Shown here one piece after another: positions 18,622 through 26,977 of a DNA stretch of 64,000 nucleotides; position 1 is the stretch's first letter, and each line of letters opens with the position of its first letter. The translations under genes were made by a program, and so were the position numbers. The stretch comes from DATMER01 sp963741305 (GTDB lineage: Bacteria > Acidobacteriota > Thermoanaerobaculia > Multivoradales > UBA5704): contig CAVUHL010000003.1 of the NCBI GenBank assembly GCA_963741305.1, forward strand, positions 434,001 through 498,000, written 5' to 3'. The notes beneath the pieces are model-generated. The model was not told the DNA's origin. It searched no databases and saw only the letters and a program-made list of their open reading frames with translations.

Positions 18622-19779
18622 ATGATTGCGCCCACGCAAACCGGCAGCATCTCCTTCGCCGATCTGGTCCGCCGGCTAGGGGAGTACGAGAACCTTTTCG
18701 AGATCGGCGGCCGCCTTGCCGGCACGCTGGATGTCGAGACGGTGCTGGAGCGTGCCCTGGAGAATGCCGAGTCGGTCTGCCGCGCGGAGACCGGCTCCGT
18801 CTGGGAGCTGGACGAGGAACGCCAGGAGCTGTTTTTCCGGGTAGTACGCGGCAAGGCCGCGGGCGCGATCCGCAACCTGCGCGTGCCGGTGGGGCAGGGG
18901 ATCGTCGGCACCGTCGCCCGGACGGGTGTGGCCGAGATGGTGAACGACGTGGCCTCCGATCCGCGCTGGCGCGGCGACTCGGCGGTCTTCCAGACCCGCG
19001 CCATCCTGACCGTCCCCCTGGTCGCCGAGGGGCGGGTCATCGGCGTCATGCAGCTCCTCAATCCCGTCGAGCGGGATCATTTCACCGACGGCGACCTGCG
19101 GCGGATGAGCCTCTTCGCGGGCATCCTCGCTCATCCGCTCCAGAATGCCCGGCTGCACACCGCCCAGCAGCGCCAGTTCTTCTACATGGTCACGGCGCTG
19201 GCCGAAACCCTGGACAAGCGCGATCCCTACACCGGCGGGCACGTGCGGCGGGTGGTGGCCTACTCGATGCTGCTCGGTGCCGAGATGGAGCTGAGCCGTG
19301 CCGACTTGAAGGATCTCTGGCTCGCCGCGACCCTGCACGACATCGGCAAGATCGCCACCCCGGACCGCATCCTGAGCAAGCCGTCGCCGCTGGACCAGGA
19401 GGAGTTCGAGATCATGAAGCGCCACCCGATCGACGGCGCCGCGATCGTCTCCCACCTTTCGAACCCTACCGTGCTGGAGGGAGTGCGCAATCATCACGAG
19501 CGCGTGGACGGCAGGGGCTACCCCGACGGCCTCGCCGGGGACCAGCTCCCCCTGGTGGCCCGCATCATCGCCGTGGCGGATACCTATGACGCCATGACCA
19601 CGAGCCGCCCCTACCGGGCCGGCCTGCCGCCGGCGAGGGCCTGCCACGAGATTGTCTCGTCGGTCGGCACGCAGCTCTGCCCGGAGGTGGTGGCGGCGTT
19701 CCAGTCGCTCTACGGGAGCGGACGGTTCACGCCGGAGGGCGGGGAAGAGGTTCTTCGCTCCATCGCCGAGCCCGTGTAG
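18622..19779 (+). CDS. GAF-HD-GYP protein (probable cyclic-di-GMP phosphodiesterase)
   Basis: 385 residues from ATG 18622, chosen over 18577 because AGAGGGGA lies just before it. An N-terminal GAF sensor (about 20-175: RVPVGQGIVGTVARTG, VPLVAEGRVIGVMQLLNP) is followed by a complete HD-GYP domain (about 200-360): HVRRVV, HDIGK (about 239-243), MKRHP, NHHERVDGRGYPDG and VADTYDAMTTSRPYR. All metal ligands and the GYP loop are present, so it should be catalytically competent. It would lower cyclic-di-GMP in response to a GAF ligand, next to a cAMP-producing enzyme encoded downstream. Confidence 0.92.
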   Translation: MIAPTQTGSISFADLVRRLGEYENLFEIGGRLAGTLDVETVLERALENAESVCRAETGSVWELDEERQELFFRVVRGKAAGAIRNLRVPVGQGIVGTVARTGVAEMVNDVASDPRWRGDSAVFQTRAILTVPLVAEGRVIGVMQLLNPVERDHFTDGDLRRMSLFAGILAHPLQNARLHTAQQRQFFYMVTALAETLDKRDPYTGGHVRRVVAYSMLLGAEMELSRADLKDLWLAATLHDIGKIATPDRILSKPSPLDQEEFEIMKRHPIDGAAIVSHLSNPTVLEGVRNHHERVDGRGYPDGLAGDQLPLVARIIAVADTYDAMTTSRPYRAGLPPARACHEIVSSVGTQLCPEVVAAFQSLYGSGRFTPEGGEEVLRSIAEPV

Positions 19780-19799
19780 AATTCCTCCAGGTTTCCCCC

Positions 19800-21407
19800 A
19801 TGTTGCGGCTGCGCTACGTCCTCGAAGGCGAGGACCACGTGTTCCCCCTGACCGCTGCTTCCAAAGTGCGGCTGGGACGCGGGAGCGACAACGACGTCGT
19901 GCTCTCGGACGTGTCCGTGTCGCGCTACCACGCCGAGCTGAATCGCGAGGACGACTCCTGGTACGTCCAGGATCTGAAGAGCACGAACGGCGTCGAGGTC
20001 AACCGCGTCCCAATCCAGCGGGCGCCACTCCATCCGGGAGACCGGCTGGGGATCGGAGTCTTCGACCTCCATCTGGAGCGCTTCGAGCCGCGGGACATCC
20101 GCAACGCCCTGCCGGTGAAGGACGACAGCGGGCCGATCCTGACCAACGCGACGATCGTGCGGCCGCTAGCCGAGTTCGCGGCGGCCTACGGCCTTGGCGC
20201 CAAGCCGGCGCGCGCCCAGGAGGAGACCCGGGAGCAGACCGATGCCGACCGCCGGTTCGGCCACCTTGCCCGGCTCGCCCGCTTCCTGATCACCGCCGAG
20301 GCGGTCGATGAGGTTTTCCAGAAGGTGCTCGACATTTCCTTCGCATCGCTGCCGGTGGACCGCGGCTTCATCCTCCTGGATGACGGAGCCGGCGAGCTGG
20401 AGTGCGAGCTGATGCGGATCAAGGACCGGGCGGAGCGCCGCCCATCCGGCGAGATCCCGGTGTCGCGCACCATGCTGCGGGCGGTGATGAAGGAGCGGGT
20501 CGCGCTGGTGACGTTCGACGCTCAGTCGGATCAGCGGCTGTCGGGCGGCGAGTCGATCCGGATGCACCAGATCCGCGCGGCCATGTGCGCGCCCCTCTGG
20601 GCGGGCGAGAAGATCATCGGCGTCATTCAGGTGGACTCGCCCTTCCAGGTCGGAGCTTTCAACGAACATGATCTGGACTTCCTCACGACCCTGGCCAACT
20701 TCGCGGCCGTGGCGGTCGAGCGGATCCGCTGGGCGCGCCAGGCGGAGCACGAGAAGGCCATGCGTTCCCGGCTGGAGCGCTACCACTCGCCAGCGGTGAT
20801 CGAGGAGGTGCTGAAGCAGGGGGCGGAGGATGGCATGCGGCGCCTCAAGCTCACCCAGGCCACGGTGCTCTTCGCGGACCTCGTGGGCTTCACCTCCTTC
20901 GCGGAGAGCTCCACGCCCGAGGAGGTGGCGGAGTCCCTCGATGCCTTCCTCAACCTGGCGGTCGAGGCGATCTTCCGGGCTGGCGGCACGCTGGACAAGT
21001 TCATCGGCGACTGCGTGATGGCCTTTTTCGGAGCGCCCGTGGCGCAGGAGGACCATGCCGAGCGCGCCACCCGGGCCGCGGTGGAGATCCAGCGCGACCT
21101 GGCTGCCTGGAACCGGGAGCGCGCGGCCCAGGGGCTGTCCGGCTTCAATGCGCGGGTAGCCCTGAACAGCGGCTTGGTGGTAGTGGGCGACATCGGCAGC
21201 GCCCGGCGGGTCGACTACACGGTACTGGGGAACACGGTGAACGTGGCGGCGCGCCTGGAATCAGGCGTGGCACGCCCAGGGGACGTGGTGCTGGGGCCGG
21301 AGACCTACCGTCTGCTGAATGGAGCCATCCCTGCCGAGCCCCTCGGCGAGTTCCAGCTCAAGGGGCTGCAGCTGAAGATTCAGGCTTACCGGGTGGTCCG
21401 GGACTGA
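19800..21407 (+). CDS. FHA-GAF-class III adenylyl cyclase
   Basis: 535 residues. An FHA domain (1-100: LGRGSDNDVVLSD, SRYHAEL, LKSTNGVEVN) binds phosphothreonine peptides; a GAF domain (about 155-305) follows; the C-terminal cyclase (about 335-520) is complete. Metal aspartates are in FADLVGFTS (about 358) and FIGDCVMAFFG; the adenine-specifying Lys is in TLDKFIGD and its Asp partner in RRVDYTVLGNTVNVAARLE, which also carries the transition-state Asn and Arg. ATP is therefore the expected substrate. The FHA domain makes it a plausible target of the kinase two genes upstream. It overlaps the convergent LysM gene by 22 nt. Confidence 0.92.
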   Translation: MLRLRYVLEGEDHVFPLTAASKVRLGRGSDNDVVLSDVSVSRYHAELNREDDSWYVQDLKSTNGVEVNRVPIQRAPLHPGDRLGIGVFDLHLERFEPRDIRNALPVKDDSGPILTNATIVRPLAEFAAAYGLGAKPARAQEETREQTDADRRFGHLARLARFLITAEAVDEVFQKVLDISFASLPVDRGFILLDDGAGELECELMRIKDRAERRPSGEIPVSRTMLRAVMKERVALVTFDAQSDQRLSGGESIRMHQIRAAMCAPLWAGEKIIGVIQVDSPFQVGAFNEHDLDFLTTLANFAAVAVERIRWARQAEHEKAMRSRLERYHSPAVIEEVLKQGAEDGMRRLKLTQATVLFADLVGFTSFAESSTPEEVAESLDAFLNLAVEAIFRAGGTLDKFIGDCVMAFFGAPVAQEDHAERATRAAVEIQRDLAAWNRERAAQGLSGFNARVALNSGLVVVGDIGSARRVDYTVLGNTVNVAARLESGVARPGDVVLGPETYRLLNGAIPAEPLGEFQLKGLQLKIQAYRVVRD

Positions 21408-22159
21408 GGGATATCCAGCATCTGGCCTGGCTTCAGCCGTGAGGAGCTCATGCCATTCGCCCGCTTGAGCCGGTCCACGCTGGTGCCGTGGCGCTTTGCG
21501 ATATCCCAGAGGCTGTCGCCGCCGCGTACGCGGTAGCGGGCCAGGGCCATCTCCCCATCTCCCGCGGAAGACGGCTTCCCGCTCCCTCCGCGAGAGGCGA
21601 GATAGCGCATGTAGGGCTCCGGGAAGAGCGAGACGTGGTAGTGCGGTGGATGGTTCTCCTTGGTCGCCTCCAGGACGTTGCGCCCTTCCAGCGTCAGCAG
21701 CGTCTTCTCCAGGAAGGCGCGGCAGGCCGGCCGGCCGCTGCGTCGCAGGTCGAGCGCCATCCCCGTCGGGTGGACGGAGAGCGGCGAGGCATTGCGCGGC
21801 TGCCGGGTCGTGGGCCGGGTCAGGCTGGTGATGACCAGGCGCTCGCCGCAGGCATCACGGTACTGCTCCGCGAGCCGCTCGACGAACGTCTTGACCTGGG
21901 GACGGGCGTAGGGGAAGGAGACGTCGGCCACCCGGTAGTTCGAGTTGCCCGAGAGCCGCACGAGCAGGCCTCGCCGGGCGAACTCGCGGACCTGGGACGA
22001 GGTGCGCAGGTAGGAGTAGTCGTGCTGCTTAGCCACCCGGCTCTGACGAACCATGGAGGCCTTGGAGCCGGCCAGGCTCTGGGCCTGCACGGCGGACGAA
22101 GCCAGACCGATCAGGACCGTGAGGAGAAGAAAGGACGAGGGATGGCTCCGGATCAGCAT
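21386..22159 (-). CDS. Secreted peptidoglycan-type protein, DUF5715/M15-like plus LysM
   Basis: 257 residues: signal peptide 1-26 (SSAVQA), a central peptidase-like domain (about 50-190) with SVHPTGMALDLR and NHPPHYHVSLFPE, i.e. the His/Asp and His pairs that bind zinc in M15-type D-Ala-D-Ala peptidases, and a C-terminal LysM domain (about 207-252: YRVRGGDSLWDIAKRHGTS). It should bind peptidoglycan through LysM and trim or sense it. Its 3' end overlaps the convergent cyclase gene. I assign the DUF5715 name from the overall pattern, with moderate certainty. Confidence 0.82.
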   Translation of the reverse strand: MLIRSHPSSFLLLTVLIGLASSAVQAQSLAGSKASMVRQSRVAKQHDYSYLRTSSQVREFARRGLLVRLSGNSNYRVADVSFPYARPQVKTFVERLAEQYRDACGERLVITSLTRPTTRQPRNASPLSVHPTGMALDLRRSGRPACRAFLEKTLLTLEGRNVLEATKENHPPHYHVSLFPEPYMRYLASRGGSGKPSSAGDGEMALARYRVRGGDSLWDIAKRHGTSVDRLKRANGMSSSRLKPGQMLDIPQSRTTR

Positions 22160-22353
22160 GGGCCTTACAAGCTCCTAGTACGACTGTCGTCCGAGGGTCG
22201 GCATGGTAAAGAGTAGCATAGGGATCACGATTCCGCGCCCGTTTGTTTGAACGAAACACAAGAAGGGGTGTGACCTCTTCCACATTGCGGGTACATCTTG
22301 GGAGGACGCCGGGAACATGCACTTCTGGTAGACCCAAGGAGGTGGAAGTCGCG

Positions 22354-22662
22354 ATGCCCGAACCCAGCGTCCCCCCACCGCCTAGCTATAATCCTCCTCC
22401 TCCCCCTCCGATTATCCCTGGCCAGGTTCTAAAGCCGAACTTTTTCCACCTCGACGGGATGCGGATTGTCTTCAGGGTCTATGTCACAAAGGACGGCAAA
22501 GCAAGAATCAACCATATCCAGTATCCTCCTGGCAGCCATCCCTTCCTGCGGGCGAGGGCCAAGGAGATCGTGGATGAGATGGAATGGGATGTCGCCCGTG
22601 ACGCAACAGGGGAAGTCGTCACGGACATCGACACCGTCGAGATCTTTTTACTCAAGCCATAA
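22354..22662 (+). CDS. Small proline-rich-leader protein, TonB-C-like domain
   Basis: 102 residues; the ATG at 22354 is supported by AAGGAGGTGG (22336-22345). Residues 5-25 are almost all Pro, Ser and Tyr; the remaining ~75 form a compact alpha/beta domain (RIVFRVYVTKDGKARI, FLRARAKEIVDEMEWDVARD, TVEIFLLKP) whose strand-helix-strand pattern resembles a TonB C-terminal energy-transducer domain. There is no signal peptide or membrane segment, so a real TonB role is doubtful. A shared hairpin separates it from the convergent S1 gene. Confidence 0.65.
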   Translation: MPEPSVPPPPSYNPPPPPPIIPGQVLKPNFFHLDGMRIVFRVYVTKDGKARINHIQYPPGSHPFLRARAKEIVDEMEWDVARDATGEVVTDIDTVEIFLLKP

Positions 22663-22663
22663 G

Positions 22664-22686
22664 GCCGGCGGGGGAAACCCGCCGGC
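22664..22686. terminator. Bidirectional hairpin between convergent genes
   Basis: GCCGGCGGG (22664-22672), 5-nt loop, CCCGCCGGC (22678-22686): a perfect 9-bp stem that fills the gap between the stop codons of the 22354 gene and the S1 gene. No T-run on either strand. Confidence 0.6.
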
Positions 22687-24078
22687 TCACTTGACCTGCT
22701 TGGCGTTCTTGAAGAAGTCGGCCATCGAGCCGAACCCGCTCCCGCTGGAGGTGCTGCTGCCCGACCCGCTGAAGCCTGCGCCACCCGACGACCTGTCCGA
22801 TCGATCCGACCTGTCCGGCCTGTCTGACCGATCCGGCCTGTCCGACCGCGTTGGCCGCGGTGAGCGCGGCGTCCGCGGCGAGGCCGACGTGGCCGGCTTG
22901 TCCTCATCGCGATAGCCTGCGTCCTCGCCCGTGGCCATGCCGAGGGAGATCCGGCGCTTGCCCGTGTCCACGTTGAGCACCCGCACCGGGATCTCTTGAC
23001 CCTGCTGCAGCGCCTCGCGCGGATGGTTCAACCGCCGGCCGCCGCCGATTTCGCTGATGTGGAGGAGCCCCTCGATGCCGGGCGCGATCTCGACGAAGGC
23101 GCCGAACGACTCCATCCGCATCACCTTGCCGGGGAGCTCGGTCCCGTCGGGGAAGGTGCTGGCAGCCTCCTGCCAAGGGTCCTTCTCGAGCGAGCGGCGG
23201 GAGAGCGAGATGCGCTCAGGCTTCTTCTCGTCCTTGCCCTTCTCGATCTTGATGACCTCGACCTCGACCTCGTCGCCTACGTTGAGCACCTCCTTGGGGT
23301 GGGCGAGCCGCGAATAGCCGATCTCGCTCACGTGGAGCATGCCCTCGAGGCCGCCGAGGTCGACGAAGGCGCCGTAGCTCGCGAGCGACGTCACCTTGCC
23401 AGTCACTACGGAGCCGACCTGGATGCGGGAGCGCACTTCCGCCGCCCGCGACTTCTGCTCCTCTTCCAGGATGGCGCGGCGCGACAGCACGATGTTGGGC
23501 CGCGTGCGGCCCTCCTCGAACTGGCTCACCTTGAAGGCCAGGCGCTGGCCGACGAACTGCGCCGGGTCCTCGACGTAGCGCAGGTCGAGCTGGGACAGGG
23601 GGCAGAAGGCACGCATGCCCCGCACCTGCACCTCGGCCCCGCCCTTGTTGATGCCGCTGACGACTCCCTCGACCGGGATGCCGTGCTGCCAGGCCATCTT
23701 GATCTCGGCCTCGGCCTCCGGGTTGTTCTGCTTGCCCCGGCCACCACCCTTGCCCCCGCCTCCGGTGACCTGGCGCCGCAGCTTCAGTGTGCCCGTCTCC
23801 GGGTCGGTCGCGGTCACGGTGGCGTCGATCGTGTCCCCCACGTTGAGCGTGAGGTTCCCCTCGGCGTCCTTGAGCTGCGCCGTCTCGATCAGGGCCTCCG
23901 ACTTGGTCCCCAGATCGACGAACGAGGACTCCTCGCCGATGGAGAGGATCTTCCCGGACACCTTGGCGCCCATCGGGGGATCTTCGCGCTTTTCCCCGCC
24001 CTGCTGTTCGAATTCAGCCAACGCCTGGCCGAAGTCCTTCTCGTTTTCGGTTTCTGTCTCTGTCTGCTGGTCCGTCAT
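22687..24078 (-). CDS. S1-domain RNA-binding protein (four S1 domains)
   Basis: 463 residues with an acidic N-terminus (residues 1-35) and four S1 motifs: about 36-105 (GKILSIGEESSFVDLG), 132-205 (GVVSGINKGGAEVQV), 220-300 (GKVTSLASYGAFVDLGGLEGMLHVSEI) in parts, and 310-382 (ESFGAFVEIAPGIEGLLHISE in parts). Canonical ribosomal protein S1 has up to six S1 repeats and ~550 residues, so this is a shortened S1 or an S1-like translation/RNA-stability factor. Between domains 1 and 2 there is a GGGGKGGGRGK linker. The C-terminal ~75 residues are an S/T/P/R/D low-complexity tail built partly from a 9-nt DNA repeat. Confidence 0.85.
   Translation of the reverse strand: MTDQQTETETENEKDFGQALAEFEQQGGEKREDPPMGAKVSGKILSIGEESSFVDLGTKSEALIETAQLKDAEGNLTLNVGDTIDATVTATDPETGTLKLRRQVTGGGGKGGGRGKQNNPEAEAEIKMAWQHGIPVEGVVSGINKGGAEVQVRGMRAFCPLSQLDLRYVEDPAQFVGQRLAFKVSQFEEGRTRPNIVLSRRAILEEEQKSRAAEVRSRIQVGSVVTGKVTSLASYGAFVDLGGLEGMLHVSEIGYSRLAHPKEVLNVGDEVEVEVIKIEKGKDEKKPERISLSRRSLEKDPWQEAASTFPDGTELPGKVMRMESFGAFVEIAPGIEGLLHISEIGGGRRLNHPREALQQGQEIPVRVLNVDTGKRRISLGMATGEDAGYRDEDKPATSASPRTPRSPRPTRSDRPDRSDRPDRSDRSDRSSGGAGFSGSGSSTSSGSGFGSMADFFKNAKQVK
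22795..22848. repeat. 9-nt (G/A)TCC repeats inside the S1 gene tail
   Basis: GTCC/ATCC/GTCT tetramers recur exactly every 9 nt at 22795, 22804, 22813, 22822, 22831 and 22840. Read on the minus strand they encode alternating S-D-R and P-D-R triplets in the C-terminal tail of the S1 protein. Confidence 0.8.
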
Positions 24079-24174
24079 GTGGTTCTCTCTCGGTCAGGAA
24101 CCGGGTTGGCGCCCGGTCGGGATGGTCGTGGTGAAAGTATCACGCGACGCTCGCCTGCCAAGGCCGCGGCGCGG

Positions 24175-24180
24175 TAAGCT
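24175..24180 (+). promoter_or_regulatory. -10-like TAAGCT, leaderless arrangement
   Basis: TAAGCT lies 11 nt before the ATG of the M28 peptidase gene, and no Shine-Dalgarno intervenes; transcription would start at or near the start codon. Confidence 0.4.
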
Positions 24181-24191
24181 TCTGGTCCGCC

Positions 24192-26966
24192 ATGAGGAAA
24201 ACAACGAAAGTACGGCCCATATTCGCGTTTCCGCTCCTTTTGTCAATCTACCTGGGGGCCTTCATACTCATGGGTGCGGCGCCCCACCCAAATCGGGCCC
24301 CCGAGCCCCTCCTGGATGCCCGCGAAAGCCATCTCGCCGATGCCGTCCAGCTCACCGACGGAGGGGAGAACGCCGAGGCCTACTGGTCTCCCGATGGCAA
24401 GGAGCTCGTGTTCCAGTCTTCCCGGCCCCCGTTCGCCTGCGACCAGATCTTCCGCATGCCCGGAGACGGACGAGGGGAGCCGGTCCAGGTCTCCACTGGC
24501 AAGGGCCGTACCACCTGCGCCTACTTCACGAGCGACGGCCGGCGCATCCTCTACTCGTCGACGCACCACGCCGGTGATGCCTGCCCGCCGCCGCCCGACC
24601 GTTCCCAGGGCTACGTCTGGCCCGTGGACCCCGACTTCGAGATCTGGAGCGCTCTGCCCGACGGCTCCGACCTGCGGCGGCTGACCGAGAACAAGGCCTA
24701 CGACGCCGAATCGACCGTCTGCCCCGTGGACGGGTCGGTGATCTTCACCTCGACCCGCGACGGAGACCTCGACCTGTATCGCATGCCAAGCGGCATGAAC
24801 GCCGACGGGAACGCGGTCACCCGCCTCACCAATACCCCTGGCTACGACGGTGGCGCATTCTTTTCCAGCGACTGCAAGAAGATCGTCTGGCGCGCGTCTC
24901 GCCCCGCCGCGGGAACCGAGATGGAGGACTATCAGCGTCTTCTCGCCCAGGGTCTCGTGCGGCCGAGCAAGCTTGAAATCTGGGTGGCCGACGCAGACGG
25001 CAGCGACGCCCGCCAGGTTACGAGCCTTGGCGCCGCCTCCTTCGCTCCCTCCTTCTTCCCGTCCGGCGACCGCATCCTTTTCTCGACGAACTACGGCGAC
25101 CCCAAGGGCCGCGAGTTCGAGATCTGGGCCGTGAACGTGGATGGAAGCGGCCTTAAGCGTATCACGTGGAGCCCGGGTTTCGACGGCTTTCCCCTGCTCT
25201 CGCCCGACGGCACCCGCCTCGCCTTCTCTTCGAACCGGAACCAGGGCGCTTCCGGTGAGACCAACGTGTTCGTGGCGAAATGGATCGGCAGTCAATTCAT
25301 GGCCGACGTCCAATGGCTGGCCGACGACGCCCGCGAAGGCCGGGGCATCGGCACCAAGGGTTTGGAGGAGGCATCCAGATATCTGGAGAGGCGCTTCCGG
25401 GAGACCGGGATCGAACCGGCGGGTCAGGACGGCACCTTCTTCCATCGCTTCGATGCGCCGGTCGCAGTGGAGTCCAAGGCCGGTACTGCGATGACGCTCG
25501 ACGGCGAGCCCGTGGCCCGCGCCGAATACGAGCCCGCTTCTTTCTCGGCATCCTCGAAGGTAGAAGGGGAAGTCGTGGCTGCCGGCTACGGCATCACCGC
25601 ACCCGACCTGGGGGTGGATGACTACAAGGGGATCGACGCCAAGGGCAAGATCGTGGCCATCCGGCGCTTTACGCCGTCGGGCGGGGCGTTCGAGAAGGAG
25701 GACGCGGAGCGCCGCTACGGCGACCTGCGCTACAAGGCCTTCAACGCCCGCGAGCATGGGGCGATCGGGGTGATCGTGGTTGACGCGCCGGTCGTCGAGG
25801 AAGGGAAGGAGGCTCCCTCCGAGGCGCCGCTCCCGGCTCTGCGGCTCGACAGCGGCCTGACCGCCGCGGCAGGCGACGCCGGCATCCCGGTCGTGACCCT
25901 CTCCCGGGCCGCCGGCTCGGCGCTTTTTCAGGGGACGCATAAGGCGTCATTCGCCGTCGAGCTGGAGCACCGGCACGAGACCCTGGCCAACGTGCTCGGC
26001 GTGATCCGGGCCGGCGCACCCGGCCGTCTGCCTGGAGCGATCGTGGTGGGCGCCCATTACGATCACATCGGCATGGGCGGGGCGAGCTCGCTCAGCCCGG
26101 ACGCCCGCGAGCCGCACAACGGCGCGGACGACAACGCCTCGGGCACGGCCGCCCTCCTGGAGGTGGGACGCCTCCTGGCCGGCCGGCGCGGCCGGCTCCA
26201 CCGCGACGTCTACCTGATCGCCTTCTCGGGCGAGGAGATGGGCGTCCTCGGCTCCACCGCCCTCACCCGCAAGCCCCCGGCCGGGCTCGAGATGAAGGAT
26301 CTTGTGGCCATGTTCAACATGGACATGGTCGGCCGCCTGCGGGGCAACGACCTGTCCGTGCTGGGGGCCGAGTCGGCGGAGGAGTGGCACGAGATCGTCG
26401 ACCCTGTCTGCGAGCGCGCCGGGCTCGCCTGCAGCCTGGGCGGGGACGGCTACGGCCCATCCGACCAGTACCCGTTCTACGCCGCGGGAGTGCCCGTGCT
26501 CCACTTCTTCACCGGGGTGCACGAGGACTACCACAAGCCCACGGACGACTCCGGCAAGGTCAACGGCGAAGGCGGAGTGCGGGTCGCCGCCCTGGTGGCG
26601 GAGCTGACCGAGGGGTTAGCCGCCCGCCAGGAGCGGCTCGCCTACAAGAGCCTGCCGGCACCCGCGCCCCGCGGCGACTCGCGCTCCATGGGCGCCTCGC
26701 TGGGCACGGTGCCCGACTACACCGGCGACGGCCGTCCCGGAGTGCTCCTGTCGGGCGTGCGCGCCGGCAGCGCGGCGGAGCAGGCGGGGATGCAGCGCGG
26801 GGACCTGCTCGTCGAGCTCGGCGGCACCCCGATCCGCGACATCCACGATTTCATGTACGTTCTGCGCCGGGCCAAGCCGGGCGAGAAGACCGCGGCGGTG
26901 GTCCTGAGGGGCGAAGAGCGCCTCACGGTTGAAGTGACCTACGGCGTCAGCCGCGGGATGCGTTGA
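24192..26966 (+). CDS. Secreted M28 aminopeptidase with N-terminal propeller and C-terminal PDZ
   Basis: 924 residues: N-terminal hydrophobic signal/anchor (about 10-30), a TolB-like beta-propeller with repeated S-P-D-G and D-G-S motifs (about 50-350), a PA-type insert (about 440-590), an M28 zinc peptidase core (about 610-810) and a PDZ domain (about 835-920: GVLLSGVRAGSAAEQAGM). Zinc ligands and catalytic residues are visible: HYDHIG, NGADDNASG, FSGEEMG, NMDMVGR and HFFTGVHEDYHKPTDD. It should remove N-terminal amino acids from extracellular or periplasmic peptides, with the propeller acting in substrate gating. A second peptidase gene follows 11 nt later. Confidence 0.92.
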   Translation: MRKTTKVRPIFAFPLLLSIYLGAFILMGAAPHPNRAPEPLLDARESHLADAVQLTDGGENAEAYWSPDGKELVFQSSRPPFACDQIFRMPGDGRGEPVQVSTGKGRTTCAYFTSDGRRILYSSTHHAGDACPPPPDRSQGYVWPVDPDFEIWSALPDGSDLRRLTENKAYDAESTVCPVDGSVIFTSTRDGDLDLYRMPSGMNADGNAVTRLTNTPGYDGGAFFSSDCKKIVWRASRPAAGTEMEDYQRLLAQGLVRPSKLEIWVADADGSDARQVTSLGAASFAPSFFPSGDRILFSTNYGDPKGREFEIWAVNVDGSGLKRITWSPGFDGFPLLSPDGTRLAFSSNRNQGASGETNVFVAKWIGSQFMADVQWLADDAREGRGIGTKGLEEASRYLERRFRETGIEPAGQDGTFFHRFDAPVAVESKAGTAMTLDGEPVARAEYEPASFSASSKVEGEVVAAGYGITAPDLGVDDYKGIDAKGKIVAIRRFTPSGGAFEKEDAERRYGDLRYKAFNAREHGAIGVIVVDAPVVEEGKEAPSEAPLPALRLDSGLTAAAGDAGIPVVTLSRAAGSALFQGTHKASFAVELEHRHETLANVLGVIRAGAPGRLPGAIVVGAHYDHIGMGGASSLSPDAREPHNGADDNASGTAALLEVGRLLAGRRGRLHRDVYLIAFSGEEMGVLGSTALTRKPPAGLEMKDLVAMFNMDMVGRLRGNDLSVLGAESAEEWHEIVDPVCERAGLACSLGGDGYGPSDQYPFYAAGVPVLHFFTGVHEDYHKPTDDSGKVNGEGGVRVAALVAELTEGLAARQERLAYKSLPAPAPRGDSRSMGASLGTVPDYTGDGRPGVLLSGVRAGSAAEQAGMQRGDLLVELGGTPIRDIHDFMYVLRRAKPGEKTAAVVLRGEERLTVEVTYGVSRGMR

Positions 26967-26977
26967 GGAGAAGTCCC

